Shown here: piece by piece, positions 13,401-28,600 of the stretch
Layout of the letters: every line of letters starts with the position of its first letter
Numbering within the stretch: position 1 is the first letter of the stretch
From: Doryteuthis pealeii
Taxonomy: Eukaryota > Mollusca > Cephalopoda > Myopsida > Loliginidae
DNA: 64,000 nucleotides
NCBI GenBank assembly: GCA_023376005.1
Contig: CM042145.1
Location: forward strand, 19,705,907 to 19,769,906
Direction of reading: 5' to 3'
The notes under the pieces: model-generated
The model's input: the letters and a program-made list of their open reading frames with translations, nothing else
What the model was told of the DNA's origin: nothing
The model's database searches: none
Position numbers and translations under genes: made by a program

Positions 13401-16400
13401 TGATAGTAAAGATGCAGGGTGCCACAAAAATTTCGTTTGTTTTACGGCATATCAACCACAGTGGGTCATTTAATGCCAACAAAGTTTTGAAATATTCTTA
13501 ATGGAGACTCAAATTTTTTTTATAAACATATTTTTCTATTTAACCCATAGATGGGACCCTAATAGTTACTACCACTCCGGGCCAGAGTGGACCAGGGAGC
13601 AATGGTTATAAAGAAGTGCTCCACATTCCCCAAACCTCCAAAACTGGAACCTCACCATCAGATAGAGTTTAACGTCATTCCAAGGACATGAAGACCCTCA
13701 GCCACCACCTTTTAGCACCCATATGATAGAAAGGGTTGGGACTTGCCATAAGGGCAATAGTGTTGGGGCAATCATATAGGTGCTAGGGCTTGATGTGACC
13801 AGCCGATTAATCAGAGGGGGCCCCTCCGACCGCCCGTCTAGCCTAAGTGGAGTGTTGCATGTCATGGACTGCTCATCTACCTGGGTTTCATCCTTAAGCA
13901 TCACAGGTCGCCACCCACGGCCAACAGGTGGCCCAATAGAGTCTTACCCCTCTGCAGAGGTGCAGTCGGTGTATTCTAATGCCCCAACTGATAGGGTGGC
14001 AAATTCCAGTTGAGAATGTTTATATTCACTTAACATCTTTGGGAAAGGCATGAGTCTTTGTCTCCCTGCATTGTGTCCCATTATAAGATATCTTAACAAT
14101 TGTTTTGTTTGGTTACTAGCATTGACTTAAAAAAAAATAAAAAATCATTTACCCAACCCATTCACCATGGGTAGGATTTGACACAAGGTCACAAATATGG
14201 AGGCATCCAGCAAAGATTGAACTCACTTTTCAGTTGTAATGGATCGGTGAGACTAGCTTGCTAACCATTACAATATGACGGGATATTTGGTTTAGAATAG
14301 TGGGTGAATGAGCACTATGACAAACCACTGTCCAAGACAGAAGTAGCATGGTACCACCATTGTCAACCTTTACAGGGTTGTCCAAACAATTCTAGGAAAA
14401 TATAATAGTCCTAATGATGTATCTTTTTTCGGAAAATATTTAGAGTTTAACCTCTTGAGGACATAATTATTTGGATTATTTGGACTATTGTCCTCATCCT
14501 CATATTTCTTGTTAAACTCGGGAACCTTCTTGTCGTAATCGGGAGCCATCACGGAATTTTGAACCCAACAAGAAATACCTGAAGAAGGCCGGAGGGCACA
14601 TCGGCCTAAACGTTGTACAGATAACAATAAAGATGAGGACAATAGTCTGAATAATCCAAATAATACTAATTATCAAGCCTCATCTCAAAAATTCAGAGAA
14701 ACTCTTGAGGTCAGATGATGACTAAACACACATGAGTGCACAGGACCGGATGACATGTTAACATGCAAGCTTGCTTTCTATGCTAAATACGCGCACCTAA
14801 TCCTGTTCATCCCAGCAATTCTAATGATGTTTTCTATGTACTGTAAAAATCGGACCAAGTATCCAATAGGCACCTCAGCTGGGAGCTGTTTTGAAAAGAA
14901 CACCTTTTGCTTTTGACTGTAAACTCCCGGTTGTTGTTTATAAACAGACGATTTTTTTTGCACTAGAATTTTACTGTAAGATTTTTTTAAAGTTTGTTTG
15001 TGTATATTTACAACCCAAAGGCACGTTTTTTTTATACCAAAATAGTTTTAGATTTTAATAAATAAAAAAAATTGTTATTTCATGTTGTTGTTGTTGTTTA
15101 TTCAATAGGAATTTTTTTTTAATCATAAAACTTTAAATGAAAGACATGTTTTTATATTAAAATAGTTTTTATTTAATCGGAAGAGAAATGCAGATATGTT
15201 TATTTAAATGACAATAGTTTTTATTTATAAAATATTTTTTTATGTTTATTTAAATTAAAGGATGTTGTTCAGAAATGGTATCACACAATTAATAAAGTTT
15301 ATTTTCATGCGCCTTTCGTACCAAACCGGATGTATACGCTGAAAAGCAAAAGGTGTTCTTTTTAAAACAGGCTCCCAGCTGGGGTGCCTATTGGATACTT
15401 GGTCCTAAAAATCTTCCAAATCTTTAGGATAGATATCAGTACCGTTTGCTGAATTCGTTCTCAGAAAAACTCTTGAAAATCCAGACCTCAAGGAGTTAAT
15501 CAGATATTCCTTGTTATTCGTTCCGTAGTTTCATTTTGTTGATGATAAATTGCAAATAGTTCTTCCCAATTTTACAAAGAATTTTTCAATTCCCTCAAAC
15601 TAAAAAGACGAAATGATATGAAGAGCAAACTCAAGATATCCAGCTAAACTCCTTAATCAAATGTTTTTATAAAGAAAAGTAAGTTGGCGTGGTGGCCTAT
15701 TGTAGGTATCAGCCGGACAGCGAGGGAGTATATCCCCTTTTCACTAGTGCTAGAAACGTGTCAGTTTAGCTCAATCGGTAGAGTGTCTGCCTGGGGACCA
15801 CAAGGTTCCGGCTTCGATACCGGCCCTCGCCAACTCAGCTTATGAGTAGCACAGAGATATGTGCGGTAAAGTGAGAAGCTGATGGTAGGTGTGGCGCTCC
15901 ACATCAGATGCTTAAAAAAAATCTCCTTGGTTTAGCACTAGTGAAAAGGGGATAGACTCCTTTGCTGCTTGGCTGATACCGACTTTAAACCACCCCGACG
16001 ACTTTACTTTTACTTATTTAGACAGGGGAGATTGTTTTAGCGTCTAGGGAGGAGCATTACATTTACCATCAGCTCTTCACTTTACTGCACAAATCCAAGC
16101 TGTGCTGCTCCTGTACATAGTTGGTGAGGGCTGGTATCAAACTTGGAACCTTGTGAGATAAGATAGCTAATTTTTTTCTGAATACAACAAGCCTCACATG
16201 ATATTTGAGGGTGACTGTATAAGATGTGAAATTATGCTTGCGCATTAGCTGACATGAACTTAATTGTTATAAAGAACACATTTTATGATATTTTTGTGTT
16301 AAAGCATGCAGTTTTATTGATTCGAACAAGTTTGTATTTTTTGTTTATATCATACGATAATTCAAATTAAGTTCATTTAAGTTCATTATCTGAAATGAAC

Positions 16401-19400
16401 TTAATTGTTATTAATAAAACATTTTGAATTATCGTATGATATAAACAAAAAATACAAACTTGTTCGAATCAATACAACTGCATGCTTTAACACAAAAATA
16501 TCATAAAATGTGTTCTTAATAACAATTAAGTTAATTTCAGATAACACACAAGCATAATTTTATAGTAGGAATTTACCAAACTAAAGTTCATGATTACCTA
16601 AAAACATTTGTTTTTTATATTTTTCTTGCATTTCAAGTGCCGAGTTGAGCCTTTTAATATCGTAAATTAAGGCTCACAAGATTTTGCTTGTTTTCCACAA
16701 ATTTCTTTTTCACATGATTCATAATTATTAACCAAATTTGATGGTTTGATTAAAACCGAAAAGCTTTAGTGTCGGATTTTGTAAATCAATCTTTGACTTA
16801 TTTTTTTGTTTTATCAAAAACTTTATACTTAATTACATTGTTGGATTTTATATCCATTTTTCTTCATGACCTTTGGTACATAAAAATGCAGCAAATTTTC
16901 AAGATAAAGTTAGTATGTTTTATAAATGACAACATTTAAATGTTGTATATTGCCAAAAAAGATTTTATCAGATAGATTATAAACAAAAATTGCAATCTGA
17001 AACAGGGCTGTTTTAGCTCAGTCAGTAGAACATCCGCCTTGTAACCACAAGTCTCTGGGTTTGATACCAGCCCTCACCAACTCAGCACATGAGTAGCACA
17101 GATTGAATCTGTGTGATAAAGTGGGAAGATAATGATAGGTGTGGCACTCCACCTCAGATGCAAAAACAATCTCCCTGGTGAGAAATAGTGAAAGGGGATA
17201 GACTCCCTTGCTGAATTTTTACTACGGATAAAACTAAATCTAATGTGGCAGTTTGAAATGAGTGTTGAATTTTGTCATTACTTTATAGGCCGACCATTTT
17301 AGAATGATTGGTACGTGCCAGTTCCTCTTAAAAAGACACTCTGCAAGAATCCAATCCCCACTCCAAAAATATAGGCTCTGTTTATTGAATTTAAAAAAAA
17401 AAAAAAGAAAAAAAAAAAAGGTAAAGCTATTTTTTTAAAAAGTTCTCATCAATAAAATCATTGTTTATTTAATTCCTCTTCATTCAATTGATGCAAACTA
17501 AATTCTATGAGAAAGAAACAAGGAGACAAGATTCTAAGATGATGTTACCAAGAATAGAAAATATATAAACTTGAACAAACTAAACACAGAAATCTAAAAA
17601 AAAAAAAAAATAAAAAATAAATAAAAAATAGTCAGATATGAATAATTCATATAAAAATGAAGAACCTATACTATAAAAGAATCAAAATAAAATTAATAAA
17701 AAATCCAATTCCGTCACATTATTTAAAATTTTGATTACATTTCAGTTTAAAAATTATCTATTCACCAATGATAAAAGAAACCGATATGGTTTCAAATATA
17801 AAAATTAAAAATAAAAAAAATAAAAAAAGAGTAAACGAAGACATGAAGATCCCAAAACAAATGCAATCCAGGAAAGTCAGAATAAAAAAAATTAAAAATG
17901 CAGGAAATTAATAACAAAGAATAAATGGCCTTTTTGTTAGAAGATAATATAAGGACATCATGGTGGTGTGTTCAGGCAGAAGACAGTAGATAATTTCAAC
18001 TGCTAAAAATGAATCTTTTGAAACTAACAAGAAGAAACCCATTGATACATTAGTCTATGATAAACAATATAATTAACGGTTAGAAAATCTTGTTTTTCAT
18101 TTATACAATTCACACAACCAAATGATAATTGGTTGTTAGCTTAACATGAGTAGAAATAAAACTCGAAATGATAGCAGATCTGTAAATAGTAGGTTTGGTT
18201 TGGTTTGTTTTATGGCATATCAACCTCAGTAGGTTATTTAATGCCAACTAAGTTTTGGATTCGTAGCGGTAGTTTGGTAGAAAAAAAAATTTATATATGT
18301 ATAGATTTTAACTACTGTTCAATTACTCATATTTTTGAGTACAATCCGACTTCTTTTAGGAAATGTAAAATCCTGGATGGTCTTATTTTCATGAAAAGTT
18401 TTTTTTTCAAATTGCTTGCTTGGTAGTATTTTGTTTGCACTAGATCAAAATCTACACACTCTAGCAGTATATGTTTCACTGTAAATCTCTCTTGGCCTGG
18501 TGCATATTGGGGATTTACTCTGTAAATAGTAGTATAAATGAGAATAATTCAAAAGTGTACATACATCTTTGGGAGATATCCGAGGGGGCACTGCTGGAGG
18601 TGGTAACAATACTGAGGCGCCTATAAAGAAAAAAGAAAGGAAAAAAAAAAGAAAAAAAAGAAAGAAAAAAAGGCAACATATCATTAGTGAGGTAAATAAA
18701 TAATTAGTGATATAGACCATGCAGAACATGGCAGGGTTAACATAGGGTAATCTGAACATTAGCTACATAAATGAGAATAACCTCCCTTGTTTCTTTCACT
18801 TTGAGTAAGCCGTTTGTTTTGTCTGGCCATTTCCATTTCACCGTAATCAATCAATGTTTTAACACGAAAATATCATAAAATGTGTTCTTAATAACAATTA
18901 AATTCATTTCAAATAATGCACAATGACAATTAAGAACACATTTTATGATATTTTCATGTTAAAACATTCAGTTGTATTGATTCGAACAAATTCGTATTTT
19001 CAGTGTAGATTTACGGTGAAATGAAAATGGCCGACCAAAACAGACGGCTTCCTCAAAGTGAAAGAAACAAAGGGAGGTTACTCTCATTTATGTAGCTAAT
19101 GTTCAGATTACCTAACATAGTATAAATTAATGAAGGATACTACAGCAAATTACAAATATTGTTATAACAAGTTATATGAAATTTAAGTGGAGCCATAGTG
19201 TATATCAGAAGATTATAATGTGGTTTTTACAGCAGTGAAATCAAAAGGATATATGAAAAAAAAAAAAAAAAAAAAAATTTTCTTTAAAAAGCAAGGACAA
19301 AATAAATAAAAAAAAAGCAACTGTGGTCCAATAAGTAGCTTAATTTCATGCACCAGTGAACACATGACAACGACAACATTTTACAGCTTTTGAAACATGC

Positions 19401-19417
19401 AACATTTTTAAAAAGTG

Positions 19418-19455
<38 letters not shown>

Positions 19456-19653
19456 AAATAAAAAAAAAAATTTAAAAAAATGGCTGCAAATGAAGGGGAC
19501 TGAAAAATGCTGTTAGATTTGACCTCGGCTACAATTTTTTTTACTTTCTTATCTCGCAGAATGGAGTTGATGAGGAAGAGGAGGAATGTGTGTACCGAAT
19601 TAGGGTATCTATAAAAGATAAATATGGGCCTAAAAAGTAGAGGAGAAAATTTA

Positions 19654-19696
<43 letters not shown>

Positions 19697-22600
19697 AAAA
19701 AAACAAAACAAACTATGAATCTTTTCAGATAATTATTTTTGAATTCATAGAATTATTGAGGAATCTACAACGACCTGACAATTGTCTTTCGTATATATCT
19801 TTACATTATTTTTTTTCTATTGATCAGTGATGCTGATAGCTTTTTGGTTTAATGCGTCCTGAGACACATATTTGTTTTGAATAAGTCCCCGGGAAAATTT
19901 ATGGGTCCCAACTAAAGCCGTCTAACTCCTACCTTGTAACCTATCCGGTGGAATTCGTTTCTAAGAAACTATTGAAATGTATTTACAGTTAGCTTGAAAT
20001 GGTGAGGGAAGAAAAAAGAAAAACACTGGGATGCATGGATATGATTTTCCTGCATCCTTTTAAATTTTTATGTGTCAAGGACGCAGGACGCTACCTATTA
20101 GCATCTCTGGTTGATTATACAAAATGGTGCTCCCTGCATTTTTATCAGACCAACTATTTTCCAGGGCTGTGGAGTTGGAACACAAAACCTTGGACTATGA
20201 ATCCTCTTTATGTAATCAAGTGATTATAGCCTACAAGTAGATATAAAACCATGAATTTGTATAATCTATTTATAAAGAGTGTGCACTGTATAACTTTACA
20301 GACTAAACTAGGGCCATATTAAGTGTAAATTAAACTGAAGTCAAGAGTCGGTATAGTTTTACTGACTCCAGTGACCCCTTAATTGCTTCCAACTCTGACT
20401 CCACAACCCAGATATTTTCAAGTCAATATTTAAGCCTACCTGTCCTTGCATCAAGAATTGAAATTCAGGTATGATAACCTTTTTCTGTTAGATGCTGGTT
20501 GCTTAGTAAAGGAAAATAAGTTTAATTTAATATCCTATTTTAAATAATATCAGAAACACATGAAATTATTTTTATCAACAACTGCCTGACAAACAAAATG
20601 CAAACCATTACAATAAATAATGAAATTTGTAAATAACATGATAGGGTCAGCCTGGCGAGGGGAGTATGATGTTGAAAGACCCGCAACTTCCCAGTGACCC
20701 AAGTAAATTACATCACTAACAACACCTACCAGCGCCCCAAATGTAGTAAAGAGCATATATTTAAAGAAGAAAGAATCACATTTAATGTGAACACTGGTGA
20801 ACAATGAGAAACTATGATATTACTCCTTATCCTTCTAATTCTGAGGGAGGAAGATTTCTAACGAATATCTGAATGGACAAATAAAACTAAAACAATTCTG
20901 TTTATTTGAAACGATAACAAGCAGTTAGTCAAAAGTTAAACTAATATTAATATATTTGTCTGAATTTTGAGATGAGGCTTGATGTGTATAATTTTGATTT
21001 TTTGGACTGTTGTCCTCATCTTTATCGTGGTATGTAAAAATGCAACGTTTTTCGCTGCTTTATCCTCCAGCCTTCCTCAGGTGTTCCCTGTATATCCGAG
21101 CATAGCAACGATCAAACCTGGGAAATCATTTATAATAGTTTGACTGTTGATTAAACAATCGGTCAAAGAACTTTTGAAGATCTTATTCAAATAAAGGTGT
21201 CATTGTTTTTAAATCATTCCGACATGTGTCACGAGAAGTGTCATTTAAAAAAAAAAAAAATGATAGGTGTACAAAAACAATGACAAATAAGATTTTCAAA
21301 AAGTTCTTCGACACTTGTTTGATCAAAAGTGAAACTATTTAAAATGATTTTCCAGGTTGGGTCATTGCTATGCCCAGATACACAGGGAAAACCGAGAAAG
21401 GTCGGAGGATACAGTAGCCAAAACATTGTGTTTTTTTTACATACCACAATAAAGATGAAGACAACAGTTAAAAAAGTCAAAATTATGTTAATTATTATTA
21501 TTAGTCAATATGGAGATTAAAAAAAGTGAAATTCTCAACGACTTCTTTAAATTAATTAAACTAATGTTTTGATAACTACAAACTAAAGAATAAGTACGAA
21601 GGTGAGTCAAAAAGTAATGCCATTTTGTTTTGTCTTTGTACGACGCATCCTCCATACTCACCAGATTTAGCGTATTCAGACTATCATCTCTTCAGTCCCA
21701 TGAAAGAGGGTTTGAGAGGAAAACATTATTCCAGTGAGGAGGAAGTGAAATATGTAGTGAAGAAGTGGCTCAAAGAACAGTCAACAGAATTTTATGGGGC
21801 AGGGATACAGGGATTCAAAGGTGGAACATTGCTATTGAGAGAAACAGTGACAATGTGGAGAAGTAGGGATGTGATCCACAGAGGACCAGCTTCATTTTGA
21901 TGTATGATGCATGTTCCTGTGTCGGTAATTATACCTGTCCTAAACAAAATGGAATTACGTTTTGACCCTCCCTCGTACTTTCCAGCCATATCAAGAGTTT
22001 AAAACCATTTAAATGACACCTTATTCTGCTGATAGTATTTAGAACCATACTTATTCTTTAGATAGGGGGAGATACAAGAGTAATAGTTAGTAATCTAGTC
22101 TTGCAGATCCATTACTACTGAATAGCAAGTCCATTACATTGACATTTCAGTCTCGGAAGACTATAATATAGTTTTTGTGCCCCTGAAGTTACAGCGCCTC
22201 CTGTGACTGTGAAGTCCAATGTTTGAAAAACATTCTCGACCACAGATATCACATGTGAAGGCTGTCCCTGAAGATGTTGATGTGCCAGTGCTTTGTTGTT
22301 GGTGCTTTCTTCTAGACCTCTTGGCTTTAGAAGAAAGCAGCGGCAAAGCACTGGCACATCACTGGAGATACAAGAGTAATGGTTAGCAATCTAGTCTTGC
22401 AGATCATTACTACTGAATAGTGAGTCCAATCCTCACAAAAAAACCCGCATTTCCAAACTTCTGTCACATTTTACCTGTGGTGAACAGGTTGGGTAAATAC
22501 CTAGGCATTCTATCATGGTATAATGGTTAACAATTAGTCTTGCAGATCCATTACTACTGAATAGTGAGTTCACTAGATGCCTCATACTTGTGACCTTGTG

Positions 22601-25600
22601 TCACTGTCTTACCCAAGGCAAATGGGTTCGGTAAATAGCTACTTATTCTTTAGATAGTATTTAAACCCTTATATCCAAGATAATGAACAATTTTTATGCT
22701 GTTTCATATAAATCAACAATTGACATTCAGATGGGAATTTCTGGAAATGATGGATTTCCTGGATCTTTATTACTAAAATTGACCAATAAAAATGCTTCAC
22801 AACTGAAGTGAATACACATTTCGGAAAACGGACAAAATGATGGTATATGTTCAGAGTTGATATTATAACATCTCCACTTTAAGTGATTTACTTTACTTAA
22901 TTTAGGTAATCGTTGGTTATTGTATGACTGAACTTGATGCTGACAAAAGCCAATCAAATTAGTGTTTCAAGTATTGTAAGCAAAAAAAAAAAAACGACAC
23001 CTTATTCTGCTGATAGTATTTAGAACCACACTTATTCTTTAGATAGGGGGAGATACAAGAGTAATGGTTAGCAATCTAGTCTAGCAGATCCATTACTACT
23101 GAATAGTGAGTCCATTGAGGAAATCACTTTAAGATTTAATCTCCTGACTAAAAAAAAAAAAATTTTTTAAAAATTATATATCTATCTATCTCTAGGAGCG
23201 ACTTTAATTGACTTTCACTGCCAGCATAAAGCAAAGATCACCTGTTGTTTACAGATTTGATCTCTCTTGTGATCATAAAATATATACACAGATGTATGTA
23301 TTTATCAGTTAAAACACTGCTTCTTAATGGCAGCGGTCAATGGCGAGAGGTTAAGGAACCGGGTTGACAAAAAGCCAGTCAGGTTTCGCTCCTGGTCATG
23401 AGTAGTTGTTGTGTCTAGCCACACTGATGAGACGTGAAACTTCGAAACATGGTGCCTGTGGATGACTATACATACATACATGTATATATATGACAATCAA
23501 TTATTTTGAAACATAATTTGATAATAAATAAAAAAATATCCTGAATATTATCAGCAAGTATGAGATTTTGACTGAAAATTAGCATAAGAGGTTTTTAAAA
23601 AATGCTAGAAGAATTAAAGGTCATGACCTCATTAGCCCAAATCAGATTGAGTCTAAAAAAGATTTGTCTTAAAATACAAGATGGCCATAAATAAGTCCAA
23701 ACGTAATAGATTAAACATTTTAATATCTGTATGTAATAAGTAATTGAGAGTTACCTCCCCTACCGTATGATTACCTCCCTTTTGGAGAACTTTCTAGGGG
23801 ATACTAGACTATATAAACTCTTTATAAGTGTACCGATTATTCTAAGTAGAATAAAGCTTTCCAAAGTCTATTACCTCCCCTTTGGAGAACTTTCTAGGGA
23901 ATACTAGACTATATAAACTCTTTAAAAGTGTACCAATTATTCTAAGTAGAATAAAGATTTCCAAAGTCTATTGGTGTTATTGTTTGTCATTATACTGTAT
24001 AAAATCTAAAATTCCCTTTTCTCTGTATGTGTGTTTTCTTACAAAACTGTTGAATAAAATAACTTATTCTCGTTCCAACAAACTTGATATCCATTAATAT
24101 AGTTGGTTTAAAAAAAAAAAAAGAACCTTTTCAAGCCAGAGAGTCACAACCTCACATAATGGTAAAATTTTTGATTCTAGTTATAATAAAAGAATTTGTC
24201 AGAGAATAAGTCAAATAAATAATTTGATATCACACTGAAAACGGCAAGTGCTAAACATGTTTAAATATTGTTTTTTGTTTTTTAAGCTGAGAATAAATTC
24301 AGTGATTGGATATGGGGATACTAACTATTGCCTACATTTAGTAGTGACAATTTTATAATATTTACTAATGTGTAGTGTTAGAGGAACTGGTAGTTTAATA
24401 ATAGTTAATAATGAAACTGTAAAATTGATAGGATTAGTAAATTAGGTTTGGGTGATTTTCAAAATTTTGACCTAGCCCACTAGAAGAACTGGTAGTTTAA
24501 TAATAGTTAATAATGAAACTATAAAATTGATAGGATTAGTAAATTAGGTTTGGGTGATTCTCAAAATTTTGACCTAGCCCACTAGAAGAACTGTTAGTTT
24601 AATAACAGTTAATAATGAAACTATAAAATTGATAGGATTAGTAAATTAGGTTTGGGTGATTTTCAAAATTTTGACCTAGCCCACTAGAAGAACTGGTAGT
24701 TTAATAATAGTTAATAATGAAACTGTAAAATTGATAGGATTAGTAAATTAGGTTTGGATGATTTTCAAAATTTTGACCTACCCACATCACTTTTGAGCTT
24801 AAGGTCGACAGAAACACTTCGTCCATGTGATTGGTGGATGGGTCGTGGGGGAAGTCTGGGGGGTCCGATTTGTGCTCCTGCAGTGGCTGGAGTTTCAGGG
24901 GTTGCTGTTGGCTGAACTGTGGTCGGAGCAGCTGTTGTGTTGACAGTAGCCATGGTCCCTACAGGCCCCTTTTCAGGGCCACTACTGTTGGTCATCACTT
25001 CTCCACCACCTGTGACAGGGGCTGGAGGGGGCTGCAGGTGCCCAGGTCCAGCAACTGGGGGAAACAGGGCATATTTAGCCGGCTCAAATAGCAAACACAG
25101 CCTCAATCAGCCATCCAATCATTCACATCTTTTTAAAAATTTCATATAAACAATAAATGAAAAATAAATAAAATAAAATAAAATAAATTAAAATAACTTT
25201 TAAGTTTTATAGGAAGTAATTAGAATAGAAGCAAGTCTGAGGCCATAATCCAACATTTTAAACAATGTGACCAAGTGCTGATGATGATAAGGATGATAAA
25301 TAAGCAGACACTGACACACAGTTTCACAACATGCTTCACATACATATTTATCCACATGCAAAGTTAACATTTAACTATATTGCCTTGATGATTCATAAAA
25401 AAGAAAAAAAAAGAAGAAAAAAAAAAAAAAAGGAAAAAGATTTTAATTTTTGTGAATAAGATTCAGAGAAGATTGAAAATGATTTGCGTTTCTTTTTGTC
25501 CATCTTTTCATATCTGTTAATAAGGATAATTATATAAGTTTATAAAATCCAATTTAATCAAATTTTGTTAAAGTATAATTAAAATCAATATTCAACGTGT

Positions 25601-28600
25601 AATAAATACCAAGTGAGATACCATGAGGGCAGGGTATTGCATGTGGTATTTAATACACGTTGTATGATGGGGAAAAAAAAAAAAAAAAGTTCATAAAATC
25701 CAATTTTGCTAAAGTATAATTAAAATCAATATTCAAGTCTGTGGTAATTATGGAAAAAAAAAAAAAGAAAAAAAGAAAAGAAAAAAAAAGACAAGTACTG
25801 TAATTATTAGTGTATAAGATGGTACTATTTTTCAGCCCAATATTAGGGGTGCATATTATACAAGAGAACTATATAATTACCCCCCCCCCGCAACCCCATG
25901 CCTCACCATATTCCAGATGGGAGGGTCAAAAGTAAGTTATATCTATAGTCCAAACTAATGTGTTTTATGCTATTATAGAGAAATATCCACTGGAATGTGT
26001 GTTTGTTTATAATTTTGTTTTTCCTAATGTGAGCTTATTTTGCTGGCAGAAAGAAGCCAGTTTGTTTCTCTTCTTCTATTGTTACTTTTATTAACTGACA
26101 TTTTTTTGTTTTTGAATAGATTACCAATTAGGACTGAGCCTATCCTAGAAGTGACCACCCCAAGCGGATTTAACAGGTTTGAATTCAGAGTTTTCCTTCT
26201 CTTAGACTGGTTGCCATATCAAGCTTAGAGAGCCCAGGCTTCCCTACTCTTTAATCTATAGTTGGAGGGAGAATAGGATATTAGCACTCTGAAATACAAA
26301 CTGCTTCATCCAGGATTTGAACTAGCCAAGTTCTATAACCATTACACAATGAGCGCCTCAAATTAGTGGAATAGATCACTAAGTAGGACTGAGCCTATTC
26401 TAGTAGTGACCACCCCAAGTGAAGATTTAAGAGCTTTGAATTCAGAGTTTTCCTTCTCCTAGACTGGTTGTCTAACGAAGGTTAAAGAGCCCAGTCTGCC
26501 CTACTATTTTACCCATAGTTGGAGGGAGAATAGTTGGATTTATACCTTTCCAAGGGTATCAACGTTATGCGAACTGTAGCTTCATCCAGGATTTGAATTC
26601 TGGGCGACGTCTCCATTGTCCTACGACTCTAAGCATTACACCACGTGCATCCAACTATATTGTTTAGGGTGAATGAGTAAGAATTTCATGTTTATGCACG
26701 CTGTTCATTGCTAGCCTAGACACGTCACCGTGGACTCCAAGAAACCCATATCTGATTCCGACCAAGGCCCCGATGAAAAGAGATTTTTCTCTTCTTCATT
26801 TGTGGTCCCGGGGGTAGGGAAAACGGGACATATCCCCCCCCCCCCCGAGAAAACCTGCGACTTCCATTTTTATTTTTAAATCTAGTTCTGGGGTCATTGG
26901 TCAGTCAGTCAATGGCTGGCACCCGTTGAGTGTTTTCAATTCCAAACTTTAACCTCTTTTTGTTCTTATTTCTTTTTTCTTCTCTTTCTCCAGAAATCCG
27001 ATTACCATTTTCTTTTCAATCCCTAAATTCTCCGTAGACCACAATAATTATGCTACACTTTCCCCCACTCTCGAAACAAAGAAATAATCTACAAGAAAAT
27101 CATCAAGAGTGAATTCAAAAAATATATTGTTTTTCAATAATTAAAATTAAAATTCAGCACACAAATTATTAGATTTTTATTTCAATAAAAATCTAAACAA
27201 AGATTTGATTTGGTTTCTTTGTTTAATAGAATCTCAACATTATTATTTAAATTATTTGTGGATTATTTAAAGCCAAAGCCATCCTTGTAGAAGAATAGTA
27301 GTAGTACTACTTAAGCCATGATTGGGGTGTGGGGGTAATTTGGTTCATACCTAAACACTGATTTAAGGTAATCTTTATCAAATATCTTGCTGCAACTTAA
27401 CTTTTGTGGAGAAGCAGGAATTTTAATTTTTTTTTCTCTCCCTTTAGTCAGCAATTTATTGTTGCTATTTAAAAAAATTTTTTTTTTAAATCTTTGGGTC
27501 TAGCACCCTTATCTTTGTTGTTTTTATTGTTTCAGTGAAAAATGGTGATGTTAATCCCAAAGAATCAATGAATACTAAAAACTAACAAAAATCAACATTT
27601 GCATTTCCAAAAAGAAAAAAGAAATAACTTTAAAAAAATAAAACTTTAAAAAAATATAAGACTTTAAAAAAAAATTAAAAAAACAAAACAAAAAAAACTT
27701 AAAAATAAATAAAACTTTAAAAATAAATTAAATAACAAAAAAAAAATAAATAAATAACTTTAAAAAATAATAAATAAATAACTTTAAAAAATAATAAATA
27801 AATAACTAAAAATAATAAATAATTAAAAAATAAATAAAAAAAAAATAAATAAATAACTTTTAAAAAAATAATAAATAACTTTAAAAAAAATAAATAAATA
27901 ACTTTAAAAAAATAAATAAATAACTTTAAAAAAATAAATAAATAACTTTAAAAAAAATAAATAAATACTTTAAAAAATAAATAATAACTTTAAAAAAATA
28001 AATAAATAAAAAAATAAATAAATAACTAAAAAAAAAAAAATTAAAAAAATAAACAAATAAAAAAAAAAATTAAAAAATAACTTAAAATAATAAAAAAAAT
28101 AAATAACTACTTTAAACAGACAAAAGCAAAAAGACTCAACTTTGTGTAAAATTGGCTATATTTGAAAACTATTGTTCCTATCTTAATTGAAATTGTAGCT
28201 GAGTATAAAATAGTTTTATATAAGGCAATCTAATCAGATGAATGCACACACACATATGCACACATACACACATACATACATACATACATACACACAGAGG
28301 ATGAATATCAAAGTCGTTCCCTGATCATGTGCAATGATATCTTAAAATCTCTACATGATAGAAACATGAATATTATAGAATTACATTTTGCAGATAAACC
28401 ATATGTTTGTACCTAGCAAAGGTTTTGTGAATGTTTGACAATCAGGGAATGACTACACTCATCCTATACATTAAAAAAGCTTTATACAAAGATACCTTCT
28501 ATAATTTTGAAAATAATCATTCCAGGAGTTGTTTGCACTATTGAACTCATTCTTTTTTTTTTTTCTTTTTTTTTTTTTCTGCTTTTGTTGTAAACACAAC

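Noticed and set aside
24831..25149. Plus-strand open frames opposite REPS exon d
   Set aside because: They are antisense shadows of a GC-richer coding exon; the minus strand has splice signals, phase and homology.
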